A DNA stretch of 64,000 nt, taken from contig NZ_SJKB01000017.1 in assembly GCF_004331465.1 (NCBI RefSeq), positions 83,695-147,694 of the forward strand, read 5' to 3'. The first letter of the stretch is position 1. Every line of letters begins with the position of its first letter. The notes beneath the pieces were generated by a model, which saw only the letters and a program-made list of their open reading frames with translations, ran no database searches and was not told the DNA's origin. The position numbers and the translations under genes were made by a program. The DNA is from Kribbella pittospori. GTDB taxonomy: Bacteria > Actinomycetota > Actinomycetes > Propionibacteriales > Kribbellaceae. This document shows positions 17,039 to 26,158 of this stretch, in pieces.

Positions 17039-17913
17039 CACACCTGCTGCGCACCTTCGTGGCGGTTGCCGAATGCGGCTCGTTCTCCGCTGCCGCGGAC
17101 CGCCTCGGCTATACGCAGTCCGCGGTTTCCCAGCACATCGCCGCGCTCGAACACGATCTCGGTACGCCACTCCTCCGCCGACGGCCCGTGGTCCCGACAG
17201 TCCCGGGCGAGCGCCTGCTCGAACATGCCGGCGCCATCCTCCTCCGCCTCGACGCCGCCCGCGCCGATGTCCACCGCGCCATCGGCGATCCGCCCGGCAC
17301 CCTCTCCATCGCGGCCTCCCCGCTCGCAGCCGCCGACGGCCGGCTGGCCAACGCCCTGACCGAGGTACGACGTGCTCGCGCCGGGACTGCCGTCGTCCTG
17401 ACGGTGCGCGGCCGCGAGGCGGTGGCGCAGGGCGTGGCAGCAGGCGAGCATCACCTGGGCCTGATCGACGGAGTGGCGGCGCCCAGCGACCCGCTCCGCT
17501 TGTTCGGGGTCGGATCGCTGCGCACCACCGCGGTGTCGCACGAGGACCTGGTAGTTGCCCTCGCCAAGGATCACCCGCTGGCCGGCCGCCGCCGGATCAG
17601 CCTCCACGACCTCGTCGACGCCCGCTGGATCGATGCCCCCGATGTCGCGGCACCGCTCCCCGATCTCCGCGCCGCCACCGAGACCGACGGCATCCGGCCG
17701 GCGCTCACCTACTCCGGCACGGATGTCGCCAGCCTGCTGGCCCTGATCGCGGCCGGCCACGGCCTGGCCGTACTTCCCTTGTCAGCAACGGGTTCCGAGG
17801 TGGCCACGGTTCCGCTGAGCACTCCCCGCCTGCTCCACCGCACCGAGCTGCTCCACGGCCATACCTCGGAACCGTCCGCCGCCGCACTGACCGCCGTACT
17901 GTCCGGCCTTTAG
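17032..17913 (+). CDS. LysR-family transcriptional regulator
   Basis: A 293-residue regulator with the LysR helix-turn-helix at the N-terminus (HLLRTFVAVAECGSFSAAAD, then YTQSAVSQHIAALE) and a substrate-binding-like effector domain. The start is GTG at 17032; an overlapping ATG at 17030 is out of frame. Divergent from the amidotransferase gene at 16954, which it may control. It ends four bases inside the convergent phosphotransferase gene. Confidence 0.9.
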   Translation: MDPHLLRTFVAVAECGSFSAAADRLGYTQSAVSQHIAALEHDLGTPLLRRRPVVPTVPGERLLEHAGAILLRLDAARADVHRAIGDPPGTLSIAASPLAAADGRLANALTEVRRARAGTAVVLTVRGREAVAQGVAAGEHHLGLIDGVAAPSDPLRLFGVGSLRTTAVSHEDLVVALAKDHPLAGRRRISLHDLVDARWIDAPDVAAPLPDLRAATETDGIRPALTYSGTDVASLLALIAAGHGLAVLPLSATGSEVATVPLSTPRLLHRTELLHGHTSEPSAAALTAVLSGL

Positions 17914-19061
17914 GCGTCGAGAATCTCCTCGAGGACAGCGCGTGTCATCGGCCGGTTGAGTACGCCGATGGCCTCACGCTCGGCGAACTCCGCCCGGTCC
18001 TGATTCTCCGGGTCGATGGCTTCGCAGATCGTGTTGTGGGCCCAGTTGAGCCAGCCGGTCACGGCGATGCCGAACGAGTTCAGTTCGAGCTTGGGCCACT
18101 CACCACGGTCGAGATACCCCTCGCGGAACGCCGCAATCGATCGGCGGTTGACCGATGGGCGCATCGCCCACTGGGTCAGCGAGGACGCGACCTCGAACTC
18201 AGGGGTCAGCGAACCGGTGAAGTCCCATTCGGTCACGACGAGCTCGTCGTTGCGGCCCTGCCGGACGGTCGAGGGCTGGAGGTTGCTGTTGCAGAGGATG
18301 AAGCCCGGACCGGTGAAGTCGGCATCGATCGTGTGCAGCTCGAACACCCCGGGGAGACGAGCTTCGAGCTGGTCCGCCCACGGTTTGCCGGCAGCCCGAG
18401 CCCGGTCGAGGAGCTGGTGCCACTCGGCGTCGGACTGCCGCCAGGTGAGGTATGGGCTGATCGGCGCTTCGCTGGGAATCGCCAGTGCGTGCAAGGTCGC
18501 GAACGTCGTACCGACCTGCCGGGCAACTGCTGTCGAGACCGGTGTCACCGGTGACGGGCCGACCTCGATCCACTCGTGGACACGCCAGCTCTCGTCTCGG
18601 ACGCGCTCGATCAGTTGTCCCTGCGGACTCCGTACGGCGACCGGTGCGGACACGCCGGCCTTGACCGCAGCATCACGGAGCCGGGCGCTGATCTCGGCTT
18701 GTTCGGGCGTGATGAACGGATACACCGTGACGGCCAGCCACCGACCGCGGTCGGTCGTCAACTCCCACGACCGTCCCATCGGCGTGAACGAAACTGGGGT
18801 GGCGGGTTCGGTCGTACGTCCGAGTCCGAAGGCGGCGGCGAGTTCGTCAGCCAGACCGTCGGGAGCGACGGGGGCGTCGGCGTTCCGCCGGTCGACTTCG
18901 GCTTTCAGCGTGGGCCAGTCGTGCAGCCCGTACTCGCCCGCCAGCGTCCGCTGCGCATCGGCGAGCGTCGATCCGGCGGTGGTTTCACGCAACGCGACCA
19001 GGAGGTCTTTGGCCTGCTTACGCAGGAACTCCATGCTCGGCTTGTCAGGTAGCAGTCTCAC
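17910..19061 (-). CDS. phosphotransferase-fold protein with degenerate catalytic loop
   Basis: A 383-residue protein of the aminoglycoside phosphotransferase/choline kinase type, with an extra N-terminal segment (KPSMEFLRKQAKDLLVALRE). In the catalytic loop, where kinases of this family carry HGDxxxxN, the sequence reads LCNSNLQPSTV: His, Asp and Asn are all replaced. The metal-binding region reads VTEWDFTGS, retaining one Asp. It may be a pseudokinase. GTG at 19061 is preferred because GAGAGGA lies six bases upstream; an ATG at 19097 is the alternative. Confidence 0.65.
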   Translation of the reverse strand: MRLLPDKPSMEFLRKQAKDLLVALRETTAGSTLADAQRTLAGEYGLHDWPTLKAEVDRRNADAPVAPDGLADELAAAFGLGRTTEPATPVSFTPMGRSWELTTDRGRWLAVTVYPFITPEQAEISARLRDAAVKAGVSAPVAVRSPQGQLIERVRDESWRVHEWIEVGPSPVTPVSTAVARQVGTTFATLHALAIPSEAPISPYLTWRQSDAEWHQLLDRARAAGKPWADQLEARLPGVFELHTIDADFTGPGFILCNSNLQPSTVRQGRNDELVVTEWDFTGSLTPEFEVASSLTQWAMRPSVNRRSIAAFREGYLDRGEWPKLELNSFGIAVTGWLNWAHNTICEAIDPENQDRAEFAEREAIGVLNRPMTRAVLEEILDA

Positions 19062-19409
19062 AACGCGTCCTCTCGCTCCCGGACTCGCACGGGCCACAAG
19101 AGAGCGTCACCAACTGCGCTCAATCCAATGAAAGGTGAGGTGGCTTCCAGCCTTCCGGCGAGTCTCGACGCGTCCCCACAACGCCCCCAAGACGGTACCC
19201 AACCCCACCCCCCAGGTCAACGCCCAACACGACACCCCCGCCCCACACAACGCTCTCCCAACCAGCCACCTCAACCCCCGACCACCACCAGCACCAGCCA
19301 CCCCGGCCCGGACCGGCCACCTCCCTCGCACCGGCTCCTCGGGCCCGGGTGAGGCCGGGACCGAGGAGTTCGCGAGCCGCATGGCGCGTGTTGCTACCGA
19401 GGCTGGCGG
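19062..19409. other. 348-bp intergenic region, strand-asymmetric C-rich tract
   Basis: From about 19170 to 19330 the plus strand is almost pure C/A with runs of C, so the minus strand is G-rich and could form G-quadruplex structures. A weak 91-codon minus-strand frame crosses it, but composition alone explains that frame. I see no convincing gene here. Confidence 0.5.
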
Positions 19410-19523
19410 TTACTTCCTGCCCTGTTTGGTGGGTGGGATTACTGTGCCGTCGCTCGGGTTGGGTTTCGGCTGTTTGGGTTGTTTGGGTTTGCGGACTTCA
19501 CGTCCGCCTTTGCTCTTCGACAT
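19410..19523 (-). CDS. 37-residue basic small protein
   Basis: An ATG at 19523 with CGGAG about seven bases upstream opens a 37-codon frame reading MSKSKGGREVRKPKQPKQPK and ending TKQGRK. It is strongly basic and proline-rich, with no membrane segment, and looks like a short nucleic-acid-binding or ribosome-associated peptide. The good ribosome-binding site and the clear amino-acid bias support it; no function is claimed. Confidence 0.5.
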   Translation of the reverse strand: MSKSKGGREVRKPKQPKQPKPNPSDGTVIPPTKQGRK

Positions 19524-19645
19524 GACGCACTCCGGGGCTTGGTGTTCGCTGACTTCGGACGGGCCGACCGGCCCTTCGTACGCCGCGGTACTCCTCATGC
19601 CCCGGGGGTTGTCTTCGACGCTACACCTAAGCGACAGCCCTGCCT

Positions 19646-21148
19646 TCAGTCATGAGTCGGGAAGCCCAGGTTGATCCCGCCGTGGCTCGGATCGAGCCAG
19701 CGAGACGTGACGACCTTCGTCCGGGTGAAGAAGTGCACCCCGTCCATCCCATGCGCGTGGGTGTCGCCGAACAGCGAGTTCTTCCAGCCACCGAACGAGT
19801 AGTACGCCATCGGCACCGGGATCGGGACATTCACGCCGACCATCCCGACCTCGACCTCGTTCTGGAACCGCCGAGCCGCACCACCGTCGTTGGTGAAGAT
19901 CGCCGTCCCGTTGCCATACGGGTTCGAGTTCACCAGGTCGAGCGCAGCGTCGTACGACGGAACGCGGACGACCGACAGCACCGGCCCAAAGATTTCGTCG
20001 GTGTAGATCGACATCTCCGGAGTGACCTTGTCGAACAGCGTCGGCGCCAGCCAGAAGCCCTCGGCAGCCCCGTCGACATCACCGTTGCGCCCGTCGACGG
20101 TGAGCTCAGCGCCCTCATCGACACCAGCAGCGACGTACCCGACGACCTTGTCGCGGTGCGGACCGGTGACCAGCGGGCCCATGTCGCAGCCCCGCGTCCC
20201 GTCACCGGTCTTCAGCTTCGCCATCCTGTCCTTGATCTTGCCGATCAGTTCGTCGGCGATCGGCTCGACCGCGACCAGCGCGGAGATCGCCATGCAGCGC
20301 TCGCCGGCCGACCCGAATCCGGCGTTCACCGCGGCGTCGGCGGCCAGGTCAAGGTCGGCGTCGGGCAGCACGATCATGTGGTTCTTCGCACCGCCGAGCG
20401 CCTGCACGCGCTTGCCGTTCCTGGTGCCGTTCTCGTACACGTACTTCGCGATCGGGGTCGAACCGACGAACGACACCGACTTGATGTCGGGGTGCTCGAG
20501 CAGCCGGTCGACGGCCTCCTTGTCACCGTGCAGAACGTTCACCACGCCGTCGGGCAGGCCGGCCTCCTTCCACAGCCCGGCCATCGCGTTCGCGGCGGAC
20601 GGGTCCTTCTCGGACGGCTTGATCACCACACTGTTGCCGCAGGCAACCGCGATCGGGACGAACCACATCGGCACCATGGCCGGGAAGTTGAACGGCGAGA
20701 TGACCGCGCTGACGCCGAGCGGCTGACGGATCGAGTACACGTCGACCTTGGTCGACACGCCTTCGCTGAATCCGCCCTTGAGCAGGTGCGGGATCCCGCA
20801 GGCGAACTCGATCACCTCCAGGCCGCGAGTCACCTCGCCGACCGCGTCGGACAGCACCTTGCCGTGCTCGGCGGTGATCAGCGCGGCGATCTCGTCCTTG
20901 TGCTGGTTCACCAGCTCGCGGTACGCGAACAGCACCTGGGTCCGCTTGGTCAGCGACGTCTGCCCCCAGGCACGGGACGCCTCGTGGGCGACCTTCACCA
21001 CCTCGTCGACGGTGGCGGCCGAGGCCAGGTCGAGCTCGCCGGTGACCTGGCCGGTCGCCGGGTTGTAGACCTTGCTGGTCCGCTCGGCGACGCCGGTCCA
21101 GGAGTTGCCGCCGACCAGGTGGGTGATGCGCTTGATCTCAGTACTCAC
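19646..21148 (-). CDS. mmsA: methylmalonate-semialdehyde dehydrogenase (CoA-acylating)
   Basis: A 500-residue aldehyde dehydrogenase that converts (methyl)malonate semialdehyde to acetyl-/propionyl-CoA, the last step of myo-inositol (as IolA) and valine breakdown. Features are ISPFNFPAMVPMWFVP, the NAD-binding FVGSTPIAKYVYE, and the catalytic Cys in GSAGERCMAISALV, with the MmsA-type C-terminus THAHGMDGVHFFTRTKVVTS. It is the terminal gene of the inositol run, 88 bases after iolG1. Confidence 0.95.
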   Translation of the reverse strand: MSTEIKRITHLVGGNSWTGVAERTSKVYNPATGQVTGELDLASAATVDEVVKVAHEASRAWGQTSLTKRTQVLFAYRELVNQHKDEIAALITAEHGKVLSDAVGEVTRGLEVIEFACGIPHLLKGGFSEGVSTKVDVYSIRQPLGVSAVISPFNFPAMVPMWFVPIAVACGNSVVIKPSEKDPSAANAMAGLWKEAGLPDGVVNVLHGDKEAVDRLLEHPDIKSVSFVGSTPIAKYVYENGTRNGKRVQALGGAKNHMIVLPDADLDLAADAAVNAGFGSAGERCMAISALVAVEPIADELIGKIKDRMAKLKTGDGTRGCDMGPLVTGPHRDKVVGYVAAGVDEGAELTVDGRNGDVDGAAEGFWLAPTLFDKVTPEMSIYTDEIFGPVLSVVRVPSYDAALDLVNSNPYGNGTAIFTNDGGAARRFQNEVEVGMVGVNVPIPVPMAYYSFGGWKNSLFGDTHAHGMDGVHFFTRTKVVTSRWLDPSHGGINLGFPTHD

Positions 21149-21236
21149 GATGCTTCCTTACTGCATGGGGTGACAGGTTGACGACAGGCTCTTCATCCGA
21201 GGCCTTGCGGCGGTCCTCCGGGGCCAGCTCGGCGGT

Positions 21237-22244
21237 TCATCCGAGGACCTTCCGGCGGTCGGCCAGGTCGACGTCGACGGGGCGGCCGGAGGTGAGGGAC
21301 TCGATGCCGGCTTCACAGACCGCGACCGCCGCATAGCCGTCCCAGGCGCTCGGTCCGTCGATCCCACCGCGCGCTGCGGCCTCGACCCAGCGTTGCACTT
21401 CGATGTCGTACGCACGCTCGAAGCGAACCCGGAAGTCCGACGGCATCGCGCCGCCCCACTGGCCGCCGGCGCGGGTGAACACACCCGACCCGAGCCCGAT
21501 GGTCGCGCTGCCACGTTCGGCCACGGCCTCACACCGCACCTCGTACCCAACCTGGAAGTTCACGAACACCTCGACGTCGGCCATCGTCCCGTTCGCCAGC
21601 TCGAACAGGGCCAGCTGCGGATCGAGTACGCCGTCGCCGACGAGGCCGCTGGGCTTCGGGGCGTGCACGGTGATCCGGGTGATCTCGTCGCCCAGCAACC
21701 AGCGCGCGATGTCCACCTCGTGCACCATGGAGTCCCGCACGATCATCTCGCTGCGGAACGTCACCGGGGCGGACTTGTTCCGGTGCACGTTGTGGAGCAT
21801 CACCGTCCGGCCCAGCTCGCCGGAGTCGAGCAGCTCCTTCAAAGCGGCGTACTCCGGATCGAAGCGGCGCATGAAACCGACCTGGATGAGCGGCCGGCCG
21901 ACCTTGTGCTCCGCCTCGACCACCTGGAGCGAGGATGCCGCGTCCATCGTCAGCGGCTTCTCGCACAGCACCGGTTTGCGGTGCTCCAGGCACACGAGCA
22001 GTTGCTCCGCGTGGGCGAAGCCGGGCGACGCCAGGATCACCGCGTCCACGTCGTCCGCGGCGATCAGATCGAGCGGATCCTCGACCACCCGGACATCGAG
22101 GCTCTTCCCGAGGGCCTCGGCGCGAGCGAAGTCGGGGTCCGCGACAGCGACCAAGCGCGCGCCGGCGGTACGGCGTGCAACCCGCTCGGCGTGGTCGGCG
22201 CCCATCACTCCGACGCCGACGATGCCGACCCGGAGATCGGTCAT
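21237..22244 (-). CDS. iolG: inositol 2-dehydrogenase-like oxidoreductase (copy 1)
   Basis: A 335-residue Gfo/Idh/MocA protein. The Rossmann motif is VGIVGVGVMGADHAERV, the EKP loop PVLCEKPLTMDAASS, and the active-site helix DSMVHEVDIARWLLGDEI. In this cluster it fits NAD-dependent oxidation of myo-inositol or a stereoisomer to an inosose. It overlaps the ABC ATPase gene upstream by four bases (ATGA). A second homologue lies at 33327, so the two may handle different inositols. Confidence 0.88.
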   Translation of the reverse strand: MTDLRVGIVGVGVMGADHAERVARRTAGARLVAVADPDFARAEALGKSLDVRVVEDPLDLIAADDVDAVILASPGFAHAEQLLVCLEHRKPVLCEKPLTMDAASSLQVVEAEHKVGRPLIQVGFMRRFDPEYAALKELLDSGELGRTVMLHNVHRNKSAPVTFRSEMIVRDSMVHEVDIARWLLGDEITRITVHAPKPSGLVGDGVLDPQLALFELANGTMADVEVFVNFQVGYEVRCEAVAERGSATIGLGSGVFTRAGGQWGGAMPSDFRVRFERAYDIEVQRWVEAAARGGIDGPSAWDGYAAVAVCEAGIESLTSGRPVDVDLADRRKVLG

Positions 22245-23134
22245 GGCCCCTCCCTCTCCTCCTCATTGTCCGCAGGCGTGTCAACCGGCCGGGTGTCCCC
22301 CTGGTCGACGACCGCCTCGGGATTGGCGTCGCGCAGTTCGTGACTGAGCGCCTCGAGCTCGGAGCCGCCGGCCATCTCGGTGGTCAGCTGCTCCAGCGTG
22401 ATGTCGGCCCGATGCGTGTCGAGCGCGACCCGGCCGAGCTTCAGAACGACGAAGTGGTTGCCGACCAGGTACGCGTGGTGCGGGTTGTGGGTGATGAAGA
22501 TGACCCCGATCCCCGCGTCACGGGCCTTGACGATGTACTTCAGCACCACGCCGGACTGGTTCACACCAAGCGCCGCGGTCGGCTCGTCGAGGATCAGCAC
22601 CTTCGCTCCGAAGTGGATCGCGCGCGCGATCGCGACGCACTGGCGCTGACCGCCTGACAGCTTGCCGACCGGCTGCTCCAGATCGGGGATCGAGATCCCC
22701 ATCTTCGACAGCTCCTCGTGCGCGATCCGCTTCATCCGGGCCGATCTCAGCTGGCCCAGCCTGCCTGCGGTGATCTCGTTGCCGAGGAAGAAGTTCCGCC
22801 AGACCGACATCAGCGGTGCCAGCGCCAGGTCCTGATAGACGGTGGCGATACCGCTGTCCAGCGACTCTCGCGGCGAGGAGAAGTGCCGCTGCACGCCGTT
22901 CACCATCATCGTGCCGGCGGTGTAGTCGTGCAGGCCGGCGATGATCTTGATCAGGGTCGACTTGCCCGCGCCGTTGTCGCCCAGCACACAGGTGATCTCG
23001 CCCTGCCGGACCGACAGCGACACACCCCGCAACGCATGGATGTTGCCGTAGCTCTTGCCGACGTCGTGCAGTTCGACGATCGGCGTGGCCGAGCCGGTGG
23101 CCGTACCGGAATCGAAGCTCGTCGAGGTGGTCAT
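22241..23134 (-). CDS. sugar/inositol ABC transporter ATP-binding protein
   Basis: A 297-residue single-domain ABC ATPase. Walker A is LGDNGAGKSTLIK, the signature KLSGGQRQCVAIARAI, and Walker B KVLILDEPTAALG with a switch His in FITHNPHHA. A single nucleotide-binding domain is seen in several actinobacterial importers in place of the tandem RbsA type. ATG at 23134 overlaps the permease stop (ATGA). It energises import of the cluster substrate, most likely inositol. Confidence 0.92.
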   Translation of the reverse strand: MTTSTSFDSGTATGSATPIVELHDVGKSYGNIHALRGVSLSVRQGEITCVLGDNGAGKSTLIKIIAGLHDYTAGTMMVNGVQRHFSSPRESLDSGIATVYQDLALAPLMSVWRNFFLGNEITAGRLGQLRSARMKRIAHEELSKMGISIPDLEQPVGKLSGGQRQCVAIARAIHFGAKVLILDEPTAALGVNQSGVVLKYIVKARDAGIGVIFITHNPHHAYLVGNHFVVLKLGRVALDTHRADITLEQLTTEMAGGSELEALSHELRDANPEAVVDQGDTRPVDTPADNEEEREGP

Positions 23135-24177
23135 CGTGCCTCCGCCTGCCGCTTGACGACGAGGTTGACAATCGTTGCCAGCAGCAACATGGCGCCGAGG
23201 AACGCCTTGAACCAGTCCGGGTTCCACCCGGCATACACGACGCCGAGCTGGACCATGCCGAAGATCAGCGCGCCGATCGCCCCGCCGACCACGGAACCGT
23301 AGCCACCGGTGAGCAGGCAGCCGCCGACGACCGCCGCGATGATGTAGAGGAACTCCTTGCCGACACCCTCACCGGACTGCACCACGCCGTTCTGCACGAA
23401 CAGCAGCTGCATGCCGGTGAACCAGGCGAAGAATCCCACCGCCATGAACAGCCCGATCTTCACCTTCGTGACCGGTACGCCGACCGCGCGGGCCGCTGCG
23501 GCGTCGCCCCCGACCGCGAAGATCCAGTTACCGATCTGGGTCCGCTGCAGCACCCAGGCCGCGGCCGCCACGAACACGATCCACCAGACCACGATGATCT
23601 TGATCGTGACCCCGCCCACCTTGAACTCCGACGCGAAGACCGCCTTGGCGGCATCGAACCCGTCCATGTCGCTGATCGAGTTCGATGCGACCGCGCCCGA
23701 GGCCAACCGGGTGATCGCGATGTTCAGGCCCTGCAGGATGAAGAAGGTGCCCAGCGTCACCAGGAAGCTGGGCAGCCCGGTCCGCATCAGCAGCCAGCCG
23801 TTGAACGCGCCGATCGCCAGCGAGAGTGCGAGCGCGACCCCGACGCCGACCCAGACGTTCACGCTGAGCTGGTAGGCCAAGAGGCCCGCGGTCAGGCCGG
23901 AGGTCGTCACCGCGACCCCGGCCGACAGGTCGAACTCGCCGCCGATCATCAGCAGCGAGACCGGCACCGCCATCACACCGATCAGTGCGGCCTGGTACAG
24001 GATCGTGCCCGTGTTGTTGATATCGCGGAACGGCGGCGCGGCGATAAGGAAGAACACCAGGATGACGGCCGCGCCGACGAGCGATCCGATCTCGGGCCGG
24101 CTCAGCAGCCGGGCCCCGATCGATCGAGCGGAGACGCGGTCGTCCGCCGGCGCGGGCGAGGTGATGGTCGATGCCAT
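23131..24177 (-). CDS. sugar/inositol ABC transporter permease
   Basis: A 348-residue membrane protein of the RbsC/BPD_transp_2 family, with about ten helices and the family segment SLLMIGGEFDLSAGVAVTTS. It forms the inner-membrane channel of the importer encoded with the ATPase (four-base overlap) and the binding protein (nine-base gap). Substrate assignment to inositol is from the surrounding iol genes. Confidence 0.92.
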   Translation of the reverse strand: MASTITSPAPADDRVSARSIGARLLSRPEIGSLVGAAVILVFFLIAAPPFRDINNTGTILYQAALIGVMAVPVSLLMIGGEFDLSAGVAVTTSGLTAGLLAYQLSVNVWVGVGVALALSLAIGAFNGWLLMRTGLPSFLVTLGTFFILQGLNIAITRLASGAVASNSISDMDGFDAAKAVFASEFKVGGVTIKIIVVWWIVFVAAAAWVLQRTQIGNWIFAVGGDAAAARAVGVPVTKVKIGLFMAVGFFAWFTGMQLLFVQNGVVQSGEGVGKEFLYIIAAVVGGCLLTGGYGSVVGGAIGALIFGMVQLGVVYAGWNPDWFKAFLGAMLLLATIVNLVVKRQAEAR

Positions 24178-24186
24178 GTGGCTGCC

Positions 24187-25182
24187 TCAGCGCGTTCCGG
24201 CCGTGGCGAACTTCTCCACCGCCGCGATGTTCGACTTGTCGATGAAAGCCGGCCCGGTCAGCGTCGCCTCGCCACCGCCGATGGTGTTGCCGTTGGTCTT
24301 GTAGAGCCAGATCGCGTCGATCGCCAGGTAGCCCTGCAGGTACGGCTGCTGATCGACGGCGAACTGCACCGTGCCGTCCTTGACCGCCGCCACCATCTCC
24401 TTGCTCATGTCGAAGCTGGCGATCTTGGCCGCCGAACCGGCGTCCTTGGCGGCCGTCACCGCGGTCAGTGCGATCCCGGCGTTCAGCGCGACCACGTAGT
24501 CGGCGGTCTTGTCCGCCTGCAGCTTCGAGGTGAGTGTCGCCTGCGTCCCGGGCTGGTCGGTGCCGTTGACGTTCACGTTCTCGACGTTGCCGAACTTGTC
24601 CTTGATGCCCTGGCAGCGGGCCTCCAGGCTGACGTTGCCCTGCTCGTGGATGACGCAGATGACCTTCTTCGCGCCGAGCTGCTTGAGCTTGTCACCGGTC
24701 GCCTGGCCGGCGATCCGCTCGTCCTGGCCGAAGTACCCGACCGCGCCGGTCGTCTTCCAGGAGTCCAGGCCGCCGTTGAGGACCGACACCGGGACGCCGG
24801 CCGCGACCGCCTTCTTGACGTTCGGGATGACCGCGTCCGGCTTGTTCAGCGTGACTGCGATGCCGTCGACCTTCGAGTCGATCGCGGTCTGCACCAGGTT
24901 GGCCTGTGCGGCTCCGTCCGGGTCGGCGGAGTACTGCAGCTCGATGTTGTCCTTCTTCGCGGCCGCCTCGGCACCACGCCGGACGATGTCCCAGAAGGTG
25001 TCGCCGGGACCCGAGTGAGTGATCAGCGCGACCTTCATCCGCGGGGTGTCCGCGACGTTCCCGCCGCTGCCGCCGGAGTTCTCCTCCTCCTGCTTGCCCC
25101 CGGAGGAACTGCAGGCCGCCAGCGCTGTCGCCAGTGCGATCACCGCGCTCGCGGCCACCGCCTTCTTCTGCCACCGAATCAT
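24187..25182 (-). CDS. sugar/inositol-binding lipoprotein of ABC importer
   Basis: A 331-residue periplasmic-binding protein of the ribose-binding type (Peripla_BP_4). A signal peptide ends in the lipobox LATALAACSSSGG, so the mature protein is anchored by the lipidated Cys. The binding fold includes MKVALITHSGPGDTFWDIV and IASFDMSKEMVAAVKDG. First gene of the three-gene importer module within the inositol run. Confidence 0.93.
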   Translation of the reverse strand: MIRWQKKAVAASAVIALATALAACSSSGGKQEEENSGGSGGNVADTPRMKVALITHSGPGDTFWDIVRRGAEAAAKKDNIELQYSADPDGAAQANLVQTAIDSKVDGIAVTLNKPDAVIPNVKKAVAAGVPVSVLNGGLDSWKTTGAVGYFGQDERIAGQATGDKLKQLGAKKVICVIHEQGNVSLEARCQGIKDKFGNVENVNVNGTDQPGTQATLTSKLQADKTADYVVALNAGIALTAVTAAKDAGSAAKIASFDMSKEMVAAVKDGTVQFAVDQQPYLQGYLAIDAIWLYKTNGNTIGGGEATLTGPAFIDKSNIAAVEKFATAGTR

Positions 25183-25263
25183 GAGTCCAACCAGCCTTTC
25201 AGACGAGCCGCGGCCACTCCGCGGAGTTGCGTGGGACCAGAGAGTTTCACACTCTGCTGGCCA

Positions 25264-26157
25264 TCACCTCGATTCGCCACCCCCGTGGGATCTCAGATAG
25301 GCCAACGTGCGCTCCGCGATCGGAAGCGGCACGTCGGGTCGGCAGGGGAACATGTCCTGCTCGACGATCGCGAACAGGTCACTGTCGAGCGCAGCCAACG
25401 CATCCAGCACCGGCGGCAACTCGGGTACGCCGTTCGGCGGCTCGCACATCACGCCGCGCCGAACGGCTTCGTCGACGCTGAGGCTCTCGGCCTCGACCTC
25501 GGCGAGGACCTTCGGATCCACCTGCTTCAGGTGGATGTAGCCGATCCGGTCGGGGTACTTGCGGATCAGCTCGAGGTTGTCACCACCGCAGTAGCTGATG
25601 TGCCCGGTATCGAGGCACAGGTTCACGTAGTCGCCGTCGGTCTCCTCCAGGAAGCGCTCCACGGTGTCCTGCGTGTCCACATGCCCGTCAGCATGCGGGT
25701 GGTACTGCGTCTGCAGCCCGAACTCGTCGGCCAGCCGGCGACCCAGCTCGGTCACCTGCTGACCGTGCCGTGCCTGGCCTTCGTGGTCGAGCCGGTCCTC
25801 GACGATCTCGCCGTTGTCGCCGCGCCACATCGACGGCATCACGACCAGATGCTTGGCGCCCATCGCCGCCGTCAGCTCGGCGGTCTTCGCGACGTCCCGC
25901 CAGGTCCCCTCCCATCCGTCCGGCCTGTGCAGCTGCTCGAAGGTCGTGCCAGCGGTGATCGTGAGGCCGCGCCGGTCCAGCTCGTCCTTGAGGCGGACTG
26001 GATCGGTCGGCAGGTAGCCGTACGGTCCCAGCTCGATCCGGGTGTAGCCGGCTGCCACCACCTCGTCGAGGAACCGGGTCCACGGGGTCTGCCGCGGATC
26101 GTCGGCGTACCAGACTCCCCACGAGTCCGGCGCCGTACCGATGCTCAGCGTGCCCAT
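25264..26157 (-). CDS. TIM-barrel sugar-phosphate isomerase/epimerase-like inositol enzyme
   Basis: A 297-residue xylose-isomerase-like TIM barrel. SIGTAPDSWGVWYADDP at the N-terminus and conserved acids and His (FGLQTQYHPHADGHV, CLDTGHISYCGGD, IGYIHLKQVDP) provide the metal site. It resembles inosose dehydratase/isomerase proteins (IolE, IolI, IolH), and a second, more IolE-like protein is at 32429. It starts one base after the iolD stop. I cannot decide between inosose isomerase and a second dehydratase. Confidence 0.82.
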   Translation of the reverse strand: MGTLSIGTAPDSWGVWYADDPRQTPWTRFLDEVVAAGYTRIELGPYGYLPTDPVRLKDELDRRGLTITAGTTFEQLHRPDGWEGTWRDVAKTAELTAAMGAKHLVVMPSMWRGDNGEIVEDRLDHEGQARHGQQVTELGRRLADEFGLQTQYHPHADGHVDTQDTVERFLEETDGDYVNLCLDTGHISYCGGDNLELIRKYPDRIGYIHLKQVDPKVLAEVEAESLSVDEAVRRGVMCEPPNGVPELPPVLDALAALDSDLFAIVEQDMFPCRPDVPLPIAERTLAYLRSHGGGESR

Positions 26158-26158
26158 G

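Noticed and set aside
19107..19382. 91-codon minus-strand frame in the G-rich tract
   Set aside because: Its Gly/Trp/Leu-rich sequence follows directly from G-runs; no ribosome site or family pattern.
19652..21181. 509-codon plus-strand frame opposite mmsA
   Set aside because: Composition typical of an antisense frame; mmsA has all catalytic motifs on the minus strand.
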